NCBI GenBank assembly: GCA_009760855.2
Contig: WPIO01000002.1
Location: forward strand, 5,265,001 to 5,329,000
Direction of reading: 5' to 3'
Origin: Cristatella mucedo
Taxonomy: Eukaryota; Bryozoa; Phylactolaemata; Cristatellidae
Length of the DNA stretch: 64,000 nt
A model generated the notes under the pieces. That model worked only from the letters and a program-made list of their open reading frames with translations, made no database searches and was not told the origin of the DNA. The first letter of the stretch is position 1. Every line of letters starts with the position of its first letter. Below are positions 1 to 15,716 of the stretch, piece after piece. Made by a program: the position numbers and the translations under genes.

Positions 1-876
1 GACTGACCTCAGATTATTTGCACGCCAATCATCCCTACAGCCGAGAAAGGCGACGCCGCGTGCACACGCAAATTCTAAGGATCGGAATGCCACAATACCC
101 TTAGCTATAGGGATCTTGATTTATTTTAGGTGCGGCTGCTCGTTTGCCGGCTTGCGTGGATTCCCACAGGGTTCTCGGTTAACTGCTTTTCGGAGCCGCC
201 GACGCTGACGGCGAGCGGACAAAAAAGCCACGCGAGCGTCTGAAAGGCCAGCTCGACAGAACTCAAACTGGCGATAAGCTAGAGGCAGACGTTTTTCCTC
301 CTTATTCGGCTGCTCGCAGCAAAGCATTCTTAAAGCTTGGGTTGCGCCGGGGCCTCGATCGTCGCCATCTTGCTATTTCTGGCCTATAAGGTGACATTCG
401 ATCTGAGGGCAGTGATCCGGTGGCACTAACGTAGACGGCCAGCATCCGCCGTTGGCGAAGGCCTTGCACTTGGACCAACCCGCGAGCGACAACTAACGGA
501 TAAGCGTGAATTGCTGTCTGACCGCTGCAAGAGTGAAAGACGGACGAACGTTGAACAGCGCCCAGAACATGTTCGGACACGCTGGGTACACAATACTCGC
601 GCACTACTCTTCGTCTTTTTCGCTTCGTTCTTATGCTTTAATTTTATTTTCGTTTACCATGCTTTGTTCTATTTAGCTCAGTCTTTCTGTCCTACCCGCC
701 GCTTTGCTGAGCGATCAAATTCCCCGCCCGCGTAAGCACGTGCTAAAAAGGCATGCCGGGAGAGCCCCCAAAGCGGTAGTGAGGAGCTGCACTAGACTGA
801 GCCAGCTGATGTGGATATCGAATGCCGAACGCACACTTGCAGGACTGGCAAATTTTAAAGCAGATATTGATAGGAT
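1..876. other. GC-rich sequence without recognised gene
   Basis: Moderately CpG-rich DNA with only short overlapping open frames on both strands. I see no domain, splice-bounded exon or repeat I can name. Confidence 0.5.
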
Positions 877-2018
<1,142 letters not shown>

Positions 2019-2683
2019 CCTATCGTCTCCGCCTCGATGCGCCGCTGACAGGGACTGCGAAAGCGTTGCCGGTGGCTCGCTTTGTCGGTGGCTCAGCGCT
2101 AGGGAGTAGCGAGCGGCGCGATGCGGTTCCACTACAGGCTCCTGTGAGACCGCAGGAATTGAGGAACAGCAGCGCTTGTGGGTAGCAAAGCGAGAGATTT
2201 ACTTGCCAGCCCGCACAGTGGCGAGGCTCAAGCAATCGATCGATAGGCGGTTGTCGACGATAAGCGTTTCGCACGCGCGCGTCACCCTCTCTGCTCCGAT
2301 GAGAAAGCGGGCGCTGGGCGCTCGAGCTGCGTCGGAAACCGGAAAATGCACCTAGCGACTAGAAGTCAGGCACGCGCTCGTTCGCGATCCACCGCGATGC
2401 GCGAGGTCCCGCTCTCGCCGCGGCGGATTGCTGCAGCTCGCGGCGCGCTCCCGCTAGCGTGCCACCCCAGCTGCTCCGCGACAGAGCCAGAGTGGTCGTG
2501 GCGGAGCAGTCCAGCGAGGAGTGTCGTTGCGTGGTGCGGCTGCGTGCGCCCGGGATTTAGCCCGAGTGCAGGCTGCTCGCTCACAACGACCGAGGTCGTG
2601 GTCGCAGTCCTCCAGTCCTCTGGACCATCCTTTATTGCTCACTGCAAACGGCGGTGTGGAAGCCGTTAAAGCTCTTCTGCCGC

Positions 2684-2692
2684 TATATAAAA
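2684..2692 (+). promoter_or_regulatory. TATA-like box in GC-rich island
   Basis: TATATAAAA within CCGCTATATAAAAATGAGG, in an otherwise CpG-rich stretch. It could mark a promoter, but no convincing downstream exon is recognisable, so this is only a motif match. Confidence 0.2.
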
Positions 2693-3248
2693 ATGAGGCT
2701 GTTGAATCATCTCAGCCCAGTATTACTGTGAACGCGCTGCCGAGCGGACGCACGCTCTGCAGCAGAAGAGGCGGCTGCGGATGCCGAGTGCGATGCTACC
2801 GACGCGATAGCGCGATACCGACGGCGCTACGCTGACGTCGCTAGACCGAGTGTCGCTGAATGTCGACGAGCGGGTAATGAGTTCGAGACCGGCGCACGCG
2901 AGGTCGGCACGTTGGATTTGCTCTCCATGGTCGGACTGTCCGACGCTCTGTCTGCGATCGCGGCACACGAGACTTCGGCGCCGAGCCTACGTCAAGGCAC
3001 AAGCCGGTGTGTCACGCCCAATGTAGCCTCGCAATTTTCGCAGAGCTTCCAGTTTTCTTCTAGTTTTTTTTAATCGTACGCGAGCCACAGCTGCATCGCG
3101 AGGCAGCTTCTCCATAGATCCAGGCGAAAGCAGGAGCCGCTGTGGGAGCGAGAGCAGCGCACCCCGCGCCCACCAGCCTCCACTCGGTCGGCGAGATTCG
3201 CTCTCGGCCTGGCCAGGCCTCGCCGTGGCGAGTAGCTTGTCCCGGTCA

Positions 3249-3249
<1 letters not shown>

Positions 3250-3298
<49 letters not shown>

Positions 3299-3345
3299 TG
3301 CGGCGGCTGCGTAGACTGCGGCGGCGGCGGCAGCGGCAGCTCTTA
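3250..3345. repeat. (CGG)n trinucleotide repeat
   Basis: A perfect CGG run of about 16 units (3250-3297) followed by a degenerate GGC/GCA-rich extension to about 3345. Poly-Ala or poly-Arg frames across it are probably meaningless. Confidence 0.95.
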
Positions 3346-4419
3346 ACATTTTGTTGCACCTGTGCCACGGACATTTCGAGACGCTATTGCCCTCCCAATC
3401 TTAGCCAGCGCTTTCGCCGGCAGGCCGGCCAGAGCCGCTGCTGACCAAAGCGGGGTTAACTTTCAAATCAAGCTTGCGGACGCTGCGGGCTGCGCTTACG
3501 GGTGTATTTGCAGGGCGTCACAACTGTCTGGCAAGTGTTAGACGGCTGCGAATTACGTCAGAGCAGTGCACCAGGTGGGGCCTTATTGGGGGGGGGCAGT
3601 TGGCTCGGTGGTCGTTCGCGCATCTGCGCGCTCGCACACGCACGCGCGCTAAGAGCGCTAATCGCTAATCGCGTGAGTCTGGCTGTGTCGAAACAACGCA
3701 GCGGCGATGTCACGTACTGGGGCAGCCGAGCCGGCGCCCGCTCGATAGCTCACCGCCAGACGGCGCTGCCGTCGATAGCTTCCTGGGTCGCTCGGGCGGT
3801 AGAATGCGGCTGCTGCAGAGTGGCGTCCCCGTTCTAAGCTTGCGAGATCTTCCCTCTGGTCCGCATTCGGGTTAATTGATTCTCAGGTACCAACAGGCGA
3901 GATTCTCGCTCAGCATCCGAGAGCAGCGAACGCAGACGGAAGCCTTCGCGAGAACCCAAGCTCGCCGACGGCTTCCGCTGAACGCCGCCGCGGCCCTGGG
4001 CGAAGTGTGGATTCCAGGCAGTGCCCTGCATGGCCGTTCTAGAAGCGACGCTGCTCGCCGCTGGCTTCTCGGCTGTAGCTCGTGCGCAGCCAGCGCGCCA
4101 GCTGGCGGAGCATGGCGGCTTTCTGTGCAAGCGGACGGGGGCGATAGCCGCTTCTGTCGTTGTGCTCGTAAATGAGAATCAGCCGCGGAATCAGCCGCTC
4201 CTCTCTACTTTACTTTGCTTTGTCCACTCGACGGCGTCAGAGCGATTCGGATTGTGATCGGATGTTAGAGCACGTGACCTGCACGCCCGCGCCCGTTCCG
4301 CCATAACCGGCTTGCAGAACGCCGGCGTTTAGTCTGGCTTCTCAATGCACTGACTCATTTCTCAGGCTACTGTTTAGGACACCGGCATGCTCTCACCTAT
4401 CTCACCTATCTCATATATC

Positions 4420-4853
4420 TCACCAATCCAACAGTTTACCAATACCTCGTATAAACCTCAAATCCTTTGGAGACCGTGCATTTAGTTCGTATGCTCCCAA
4501 AGCCTGGAACTCCCTCCCGACTTGTGTCAGAACATCCCCCGATTTTACCACATTTAAAAAGAACTTAAAACACACCTCTTTAGGACAGCATTTAGCGGGT
4601 CTCTATGATTCGTCCTTCATTTGCGCACACTGTGCATGCTGACACTGTGCATGCTGACACTGTGCATGCTGCCACTAACCACATTTGCATGCTGACCCTG
4701 TGCATGTCACCCCTAACCATGTTATTCATGTTGTTTATCAAGCATGATATTACTCACTATTCAATCGCGTTTCCCTTTGCAGCAAATGTAAAGCGTCTAG
4801 AAAGAGATTGAGTTCTCTGAAGGTGCTTTATCAAGTGCATTATTATTATTATG
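4420..4853 (+). mobile_element. LINE family A (CR1/L2 group), 3' fragment
   Basis: The 5'-truncated end of a non-LTR retrotransposon. It has the C-terminal coding remnant (SYAPKAWNSLPTC-like), the shared 3' UTR, the terminal hairpin and an (ATT)n tail at 4840-4852. The 15-bp unit TGCATGCTGACACTG is repeated three times at about 4629-4673. Confidence 0.92.
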
Positions 4854-5069
4854 CATGGGACAGCGGTTGGATATGTTCGCGTCCCGGTGGGCAACAGATG
4901 GAGTCACAAACGTCATGTAATGTATCAGTGTGTACAACTCTACGTAGCCACAAAGACTTAATTTGGCCTTTCGTAGGCGAGATTTCATATTGCGAACCAA
5001 AAGCCTAAGCGGATTTCAGCAAACATACGTAGCCAATAGACTTCATCTCACAAAAAAGAGAACATCAGA

Positions 5070-5400
5070 AGCATGGCTGAGTCAGGAGGGCAGTTGTGGT
5101 AGTGAGTAGCATGCAATGGAAGTAGCAGCTCAGGACGGCTGGAGCGGCTTTGCCCGCAGCAGGATGGTAGATGTCGTTCCGCACAAATTGTGGAAGTGAG
5201 TTCCGCAGTCTACGACTTTTAAGGCAAAGGCTTCTATCGCCAAGGTCTTTAAGGTCTTTAAGCTGAGGAAGGGAACAGCTAATTTATTGCCCATACAAAA
5301 AATGAGGACATGATGAAACTGGTGCATCAGTTCAGCTCGGTGTGCAGGAGCCAAGCCATGGCAGGCCTTGTGGGTTAGTGAATGAAATTTTGACCGCAAT
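5070..5400 (-). mobile_element. LINE family B, C-terminal fragment
   Basis: The reverse strand encodes LTHKACHGLAPAHRAEL and NKLAVPFLSLKT, the C-terminal reverse transcriptase region of a second LINE family, also present at 14.1, 21.7, 45 and 53 kb. Truncated at both ends. Confidence 0.85.
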
Positions 5401-7244
5401 AATTAGAAATCTCTTATACAAATTTCGTCTTCGGACAGCACGCGTTACATTTTAAATGTCAATGCATCAGAGATATACAAAATGGTCATTATTCCCTACA
5501 AATTTTGTTTTTGTGACCAGGATATTGATTCACTTGGAATTTAATCAGCGTCAGAGGAGAAAACTGACCGATTCGCGTCTTGTGCGTTAATGTTTTTAAG
5601 TAAGAATCGCAAATGAATCAAAATTTATAAGGATTTAATATGATATCATACGAAAATGACCACTCAGACGAGATCAGAAATGATCAGAAGCGATAGATTT
5701 GCAGCTATACTATGAAGGGCTTTCTAGACGAAGCCCTCAAACACACTGCCCCCATAACGCTGTCGGAACACAGTCCTCAGAAACGACAGTTAAAGTGTAG
5801 TGTCTCTGAGACAGCTATCAGTATCTCATTGAATATGCTAATATGGGCATCAGGGATATACATACTTTGAGGTATATTTTGCATTTTATTTTAGCATATT
5901 GCTTTATAAGAGCTTGAAACCAGCTTCTCTAAGTTTTCTGCCTTGTATCTGCTTAGAGTGCCATGAATCACCCCAACGAAACTACTCCAAACCATTTTGT
6001 TAGTCCTGTTCTGCTTCTTGACGATATGATCGCACTTCACTATTTTTATATAGGATTCAACGTTGCCCCTAGCAGCTGTGAAAAATTAAGTTGGAGGTAC
6101 TTGAAAACTGCTGTATTATTATCAGGAGCAGTGAATACACTTGATGATGCCTAACTTGATGTGCTGTGGTAGTATCAGATCTTCCGAGGATCAACCAGTG
6201 GCGTCCAGTTGATGCTGTTCTTCTCAAATTGATGTGGTAAATCGCTGAATTGGGGCCGCTATGACCGCTCCCTTTGTGGTATTTCACCTCAGTATGCCAG
6301 CTGTCGTGTAATAAAAACACAAGAGAACTTTGTGGAACTGCTCGGGGGCCCATCAGTAGTTACACTTCCATGAGGTCACCGATTGTCGAAGTGCTTCTGG
6401 TAGGAGAAGTATAGTTTTCTCTGATTATCCATGTCTATGAAAATGGAATCTGGATTTAAAATATCTTCATCGCTGTCTGACGTGATTCTAAATCCAGAAA
6501 CTGGTGGATCTCTCACCTTAGGGGCGATGGCGAGGAAGCTCAAGGGAATGTGATGGATGATGTGACTGGGAGATGGATAGTCAAATGTGCAGATGCATAA
6601 TGTGAGGTGTGCTCAGCTCAGTTCATTGTTTGGTAAGTTTCAACATGTAGAAGTGGCAGTTGCTTGTGTGATCATTCGGCTCCCGCCGAACTCTTGGGAT
6701 AGAACAAATCACGGCTCTCTTTTCCTTATCCATGCCCATATGTAAGCTTATCTGAATGGAATACATTAAAAAATATGAAATTTCACATGCTATCTAATAT
6801 TGTGCAAGAAATTCATATCACGAGCAGTAGTTGTTCACCTTACCTTTAAGTGTTCTCTAACAGTGTTCGCATCCCAAAGGAAGTGCTTATGGATTGTCTT
6901 GTTACCCGAAATTCATGCCAAATAATGCTTTATAGGCCTTAGGCATTTTAGAAGACGCCTCTTGACGGAGTTTTTTCGTTCCTGTCTGGCTATAATTGCC
7001 AACACGTGTTGTTAAATGCATCTACTGGGTGCAAGGATTCTCTTGATAGTATGTCGATTAAATGTTCACTATTCTCCTACTGTGCAAAAGCATAAACTAA
7101 AATATTTTCGTTTAAGGGACAAGTTACCTAAGCTGTAGAGGAAGATGTTAACATAGCTAGTGATAACATGCACAACATTACCAAGAATAAGAAAATTCAC
7201 ACGGACCCAGAAAATGCAGTGAGGAACACGTGCGTTGTTAGCTT
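5401..7244. other. AT-rich sequence, nothing recognised
   Basis: No domain, repeat family or splice-supported exon that I can identify. Open frames are under 100 codons. Confidence 0.5.
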
Positions 7245-7755
7245 CCTTTCAATTGTTGTCAAGTAAGGGTCTGTCGAGACGTAAGCCGAGAGTGAATTCC
7301 AGGCTTTGGAAGCTAGAAGCTGAAGGCACGGTCTCTAAGGATTTGACCTTGGTTCTAGAAAAAACAGCTAAACGACTCGAGTCGGACGAGCGAACCTTAT
7401 TAAGCCTCGCCTGATCGAAAAGTAGCTCGGATAGGTAGAATGGAGAAAGCGAATAAAGGAACCTGAAAGTGAGAGACAAAACCTTTAAGTCGATACACTG
7501 CTTAATGGAAAGCCAGTGCAGGTCGGTGAGAAGTGGGTGAGCTGTGACGATTTCGACGCCGATGGCAACCAAACCTGGCTGCTGAGTTTTGCAGCAACTC
7601 TGTGATTCTATGTTGCAAATGCATGGGCCAACTTCGATGGGGCATAACTATCTAAGCAGGCCCCGATGTTAAAATCTTTAGGCGATTGAAAGAAGGTAGA
7701 CTTGACTGTCGGGCTGACGTGGTCGTCTAGTGAAAGGTCACTTTGGAATAGGAAA
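7245..7755 (-). mobile_element. LINE family A, C-terminal fragment
   Basis: The reverse strand encodes LLTDLHWLSIKQCIDLKVLS and a diverged C-terminus ending near 7250. The usual 3' UTR hairpin and (ATT)n tail are absent, so the 3' end is truncated or replaced. Confidence 0.85.
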
Positions 7756-9016
7756 CTTGGTTTTCCCATAGCTAATAAGTTAGTCGCAGCAGTGATTACA
7801 GTGAGCGAGCATATTCAGCAGAGACTACTTCAGCCCCCCCATTCAGAGCAGAGGCGAAGCCGAGATTGTAGCGCCAGGATGACGCGGGGTCTGGGGAGGA
7901 GGCCCCGTAAAGGGGGTCTCTAGAGGGTGAGGTCCCTGCAGCGTCTGAGGCAATAAAAAATCGGCCGTAATGACCAGCATGCAGCTCGGCCGAGTGCTAA
8001 GAAGCGAAAGCCGCAGCGAAAGCGCGGCCGCTGGTCGCCCGACCGGATGTCAGATTCGGCTCCCACCTACCAACCAGTCCGGGAGGGTGGCAGCTGCCAC
8101 CCCTGCCACCCCGTGGCTCAGCCTCTGGTTCAGAGAGTCAGCAGCACAACATTCACGAAGGATACAAGGAGATTTGACGGTCTGGCAAAGTGTGTTGGAG
8201 AAAAATGATTTGATTGCGTAATCCGGGCCGAATGCGCGTATACAAATGTATTATTATTATTATTACGTGAAATCGTAGCTCTACAGAGACGCGCATGTGA
8301 GGGATGCAGTCTCGGTAAAGGAAACAATCTGCAGACGCGACGGACGAAGGCTCTTTCTTTTTTATTAGCAGCCAGGCTAACGCATACTAAAGAGTTATAC
8401 GAGCATCTAATTTAAGAAAGACCTATGATGTGCCAAGCGCTCGACCGTAGGCCGGAACCTTAAGAATCGGAGCGACCTCCTACCGGCGCAAGACAAACCG
8501 AACTATGCATCGTCACCAATGCTTTTCAAGCAACGAGACTAGCCGAGACGCGTAACGAGCGCCAGCTGTGGTAAACAGTGAAACGGCCCCGTGCCGCATC
8601 AGCCCGATTAATTACGACCGCTGAAGTATTACTCGCGGCTCCTGAATTATGACTACTAGGGACCGGCCAGAGATCAGAGTTCGGTGTAAATGCCAAAGTC
8701 AAGCAATAGGCAGCAGTCCACTGAGCTGCAAGCGTGAAGCCGAAAGGCAGGAGTTATGCGCACGGGGCTCTGCACCGCTCAGTGGCAGTTCAGCGGCGCT
8801 CCAGGCACCGAGTGCGTAGCTCTGCAAGCCGCGGCAGATGCTTGACGCCTGTGACCCTCGGTCGCTCTATCGAATAGACTTGTTTACGCAAGGGTCAGGG
8901 ATTTTTTATCGTTAGGCAAGGGCGCTCTTAATTACGGCCGTTTTCAGACGCTGTCGGCATTCCGGCGTGCATTGGTGCTGCGCCTACAAGTCGCTAGCCG
9001 CGCTCCCTCGCTCGCA
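7756..9016. other. GC-rich sequence with short (ATT)n
   Basis: Mixed GC-rich DNA. A short (ATT)n run at about 8248-8263 follows GTATACAAATG, which may be the last trace of a LINE or SINE tail. No gene recognised. Confidence 0.45.
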
Positions 9017-9532
9017 GGGCTTCGAAGGGCTTCGAAGGGCTTCGAAGGGCTTCGAAGGGCTTCGAAGGGCTTCGAAGGGCTTCGAAGGGCTTCGAAGGGC
9101 TTCGAAGGGCTTCGAAGGGCTTCGAAGGGCTTCGAAGGGCTTCGAAGGGCTTCGAAGGGCTTCGAAGGGCTTCGAAGGGCTTCGAAGGGCTTCGAAGGGC
9201 TTCGAAGGGCTTCGAAGGGCTTCGAAGGGCTTCGAAGGGCTTCGAAGGGCTTCGAAGGGCTTCGAAGGGCTTCGAAGGGCTTCGAAGGGCTTCCAAGGGG
9301 TCGAAGGGCTCGAAGGGCTTCGAAGGGCTTCGAAGGGCTTCGAAGGGCTTCGAAGGGCTTCGAAGGGCTTCGAAGGGCTTCGCAAGGCTTCGCAAGGCTT
9401 CGAAGGGCTTCGAAGGGCTTCGCAGGGCTTCGCAGGGCTTCGCAGGGCTTCGCAGGGCTTCGAAGGGCTTCGAAGGGCTTCGAAGGGCTTCGAAGGGCTT
9501 CGAAGGGCTTCGAAGGGCTTCGAAGGGCTTCG
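9017..9532. repeat. 10-bp minisatellite, unit TTCGAAGGGC
   Basis: Twenty-seven perfect copies at 9021-9290, a 20-bp break with register slip (TTCCAAGGGG then TCGAAGGGCT), then about 22 copies with CGCAAGGCTT and CGCAGGGCTT variants clustered at 9381-9460. Each unit contains the palindrome TTCGAA. Because 10 is not a multiple of 3 and the unit makes no stop in most frames, decapeptide repeats appear on both strands; I do not regard them as genes. Confidence 0.98.
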
Positions 9533-9939
9533 GGCAGTGTTGACCCGCATAAGGATATTGGCGCAGAAACCGCGAAAACGATTTTTAATAAAAGTAGGAT
9601 TTGAGCAGCAAAGCGCGGTTTCGACTGAGAGCAGGTACCTTGGGTTAAGGTATGAGGCGTGAGCTACAGCGAGTCGCCGCGTGAAGCGACAGAGACCTGG
9701 AAAAACGCGGCCTGTTTTGAGATACGCTACGTCGTACTATGAGGATCTGCTAAACAGGGCGGCTTAACATGCATAATGTGCCACTTGTTGTGACCTAAGG
9801 AGTCGTTGCAGGATGACGAAACTATGTGGTGCAAGTCTCTGTTCTGCAAGTCAGGTCTGCCAAGTTCCCCTGAAGAAAGCTAAGCAGTGCAAGTAGCGAG
9901 TTTTTTCATTGAATTTGAAGCAAGAGACTCGCATCACTT
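9533..9939. other. Unique-looking spacer, nothing recognised
   Basis: No domain or repeat identified between the minisatellite and the next LINE tail. Confidence 0.4.
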
Positions 9940-10027
9940 AATAATAATAACAATACTAATAATGATAATGCACTTGATAAAGCGCCCTCAGAGAACTCAA
10001 TCTCTCTCTAGGCGCTTTACATTTGAT
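9940..10027 (-). mobile_element. LINE family A, solitary 3' tail
   Basis: Contains only the (ATT)n tail and terminal hairpin in reverse orientation (TGATAAAGCGCCCTCAGAG to GGCGCTTTACATTTG). Adjacent to a (GA)n tract. Confidence 0.85.
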
Positions 10028-10088
10028 GAAGCGAGTACTACGAGGAAGGAAAATGAAGTGAAGGAAAATTATCGGGAGAGAGCAAGGA

Positions 10089-12780
<2,692 letters not shown>

Positions 12781-12786
12781 ATCTAT

Positions 12787-12865
<79 letters not shown>

Positions 12866-12897
12866 TATGCACTGTATATATGTACATATATGTATAT
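12781..12897. repeat. (TA)n microsatellite
   Basis: A perfect TA run at about 12799-12859 with TATACA/TGTA variants on each side. Confidence 0.98.
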
Positions 12898-14109
12898 TGG
12901 TGAGGTAGATCTACTTCAGGCTTTTGCTTCATTCATTGATCTCTCATTTAATCAGCTACCTTCTCGTTCTACGTGAGACCTGTTAAGTGATGACGGCCTG
13001 CTATTTTCTCCTCTGTTTTTCAGGCTGTAGCAAGGCCAGCAAATCTATTCGTTTTGATTTTGACCTAAGGCCCGAATTTCTCGGTACCACATTTTTCTCT
13101 TGGTACAACAACAAATATATTGAAAGAAGTTTGCATCTTTGCACTTGAGTCGTTTACTGTCGGCAGGCGAGAGTGGTTTCAGCTGAGCCCTAGCACATGG
13201 CCGGCAACATCCAAACCAAGCGGGAACGAAGTGCTTCTCACAGCTGTTTACGGGGGGGGGGGGCCGGGCTAGGGCACGCTAGCTACCCCTCCTTCGCCGC
13301 CTCGGACGTCACTGGCGTGCACGTGTTGAACGTGCGATCGGAGACATATGTTTAGGGTTTAGGTTGCCCAGGCGCTGCTCAAGGTCCAAACGGCCAAAAG
13401 AATGAGTACATTCTGCTTGTACCGTTGCCAAGTAGACCGTACCGACTTTCTCACCCAGCGTGACGTTAAAACTTAAGTGGATGCTATAAGAAAAGCACGT
13501 GTTCTTGACCAGTAGAACTCGACGCTTTACATTACCCGACAGCTCGGAAAGACGCCATTTAAGCAATACGCAAACATTAGAAAAAAAGAAGGTAACCCCA
13601 CTAGAAAGTCGTCGATGCTGGCTGGTGGTGGTGGGACAGCTGGGGGTCGACAGCGAGACGAGACGCACGAGAGCGCCAGAGAGCTCTTTCTTTTGCAAAG
13701 CCGAGCGAGGACGCGCGAAGAGAGCATCGACCGTAGCGACTTGACTGCTAGTGATATTTACTATTAGTTCTGTACTATTAGACCGATTTTAACTGCTAGC
13801 AGTTCTCAGGCAAGTAATGGTCGACTACTAGCTCTGCAAGCCGCCGCTGCATTCCCTAGTCAACGCTTCGGTTACGTTGTGAAAGTTAGGCTGCGGTATG
13901 AGAGTACGCAGGCGGGCTTTCCGTAGCCTGGCCACGGGTCCTGAACAGCTAGTCATTAGCAGTCGAGCCTGTCACTTTAAGCTGCTGCGCCAGAGAGCTT
14001 GATCGGCTCGAGGCCGAGAGGCATGATTCCCACACGACGCCGGCAGGCTGCAGACGGATCCGTTTAAATAGCTAACATAGCACTAATCAGGCCTGGTGGT
14101 GGCTAGAAT
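12898..14109. other. Non-coding sequence, nothing recognised
   Basis: Contains a G11 run near 13253-13263 and overlapping open frames of at most 130 codons on both strands. No supported gene. Confidence 0.4.
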
Positions 14110-14385
14110 ACGCAAGCTAGCCAAGATGCACATGTGCACACGTTCTTCGCTTTCTTATGCAATGACATCTGCTCTCCTGCTGCCGACTATGGCACACCCT
14201 TTCCAGCCGTCCTGAGCTCATACTTTCATGCTACTCGCTACCTCAACAGCTCTCCTCACTCAGCTTTGCTTCTCCCTTTCATTATCTTTGCTGCGTTAGA
14301 CGAAGTCTGTTGGCTACCGAATGCGTTCCGAAAGACGCTTAGGCTTTTAGTGCTCCAAACAAAATCTCCTGCGTAGCATCCACAC
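14110..14385 (+). mobile_element. LINE family B, extreme C-terminal fragment
   Basis: Encodes CSPAADYGTPFPAVLSSYF and FHATRYLNSSP, matching the C-terminal end of family B copies at 45 and 53 kb, with a stop after QTKSPA near 14376. Confidence 0.85.
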
Positions 14386-15716
14386 TGTCTTTGTAGAGTT
14401 ACATATTGAGATATGTTGAATTACGCAACATTGAGTAATTGGCCTACAAAGGATTATGCACAGCAGGTAAATAGCGATTCCTATAGCCGCTGCTCTTAAC
14501 TTCGGTGGTTGAACCAGATGATTATAGCACATTGTACCTGAGGATCTTCCAATGTCCAGATGAGCAAACAATAGTGATTGCAGGCACCTTGCGTGAACGT
14601 TGGCATTAATTTGGGAGGCGTTATGGCGTCTAGCAGCATAACTAATACTTTGCTTTCGATATTTTTTAGCTCTACCGCCAGCCAGAGAGTAATTTTCACG
14701 AAAGCTGGAATTGAGCAACGATATCGCGTGGTCACAACTAGCGTTACGGAGTATGCGTCTACTTTTCCACTTGGTAAGCGCAAAAATATGCCAGCTACTA
14801 GCCCTCTCTCACAGGTTTGTGCATACTCGACTATGAACGAGCAACCACAAATCGTATTGCCTAGTGCCAACGACCTAGCTGCGGCAGATATAAGTGCTAT
14901 AAATCTTTGCCAAAAAATAGCAGAAATCGATGGCTCCGATGGCGGTCGGCACTGATGTAATTTTGATTGGATTTTAATAAGAATAAGAATACATTTGATA
15001 TAAAGCCATCGTGACAAAGACAGTAACTCGAAGCTAATCATCGAAATGCTAGCAGAACAGAGAGCTGCTTCAACTGCTTATTTCTTTAAAAGCCCATCCC
15101 CAGAAGCTTCGCATCCACCCGGATGGAGCTTTCAAGGTGGCTAAAGCACCGGAAGTAAGAGAGCTGACCGGTTGCAGCTTTGTTGGGGCAGCCCCCCCAT
15201 CAACCAGAGTGGGGGAGTTTTAGTTCCCTCCTTACGATGGCTTGCATGATGTTCAAGCTGAAAATACTTTGCACGAGCTGACCAAATATAACCAGGAGCG
15301 TTCACCGGTACTGTTTTGCAACAGACAAAATCTGCAAGTCATTTACAAGCTAAGCTAAATAGAGCCTTAGTCATGGTCCGCCGGTTCTGTTGTGCATGCT
15401 ACCACTAATTATTGATCATGCTCACGTAAAGCATATGTACAGTTTCTATAAAGACATTAAGTTGACCGAGTGATCTATACAAATGCATCATTACTAATAT
15501 TATTTTAAGCCATAGTTACGATATTTCTGCGGAAGAAGCGAATCTAAAATAGAAAACGAGAGCTTACTGCCAAGCCCTAGTCAGCCTTACATTCGCTGTT
15601 ACGAACATGCTTAGTAGTTTTGCCTTAGTTTCATCCGCATTTACGAATACGTATATTAAATACAATCGTGCTTTTGTCTATTATCGTTAAGCTAACATCG
15701 TCTGTTTGCTTTGCTT
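14386..15716. other. Unassigned stretch with opposed open frames
   Basis: A 181-codon frame on the minus strand (15041-14496) overlaps a 125-codon frame on the plus strand (14578-14955). Neither shows a domain I know. Lies directly after a family B LINE end, so it may be retroelement-related or chance. Confidence 0.3.

Larger units (their letters stand above)
2019..4389. other. CpG-rich island-like stretch
   Basis: GC- and CpG-rich DNA between the (GA)n tract and the first LINE fragment, with the (CGG)n tract and a TATA-like motif inside. It has the composition of a promoter-associated CpG island. No coding exon could be supported; open frames are short, arginine-rich and overlap on both strands. 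Confidence 0.45.

Noticed and set aside
2987-3444. Poly-Ala/poly-Arg frames over the (CGG)n tract
   Set aside because: Explained by the trinucleotide repeat; no conserved flanking domain.
8984-9550. Regularly spaced repeats as a possible CRISPR-like array
   Set aside because: Units are contiguous 10-mers without spacers, in a eukaryotic context.
8967-9662. Decapeptide-repeat open frames of 130-230 codons on both strands
   Set aside because: The 10-bp unit cycles through the frames and lacks stops, so open frames arise automatically; no flanking gene structure.
14496-15041. 181-codon minus-strand frame overlapping a 125-codon plus-strand frame
   Set aside because: No recognisable domain, no splice context, and two opposing frames in the same DNA; left as unassigned.
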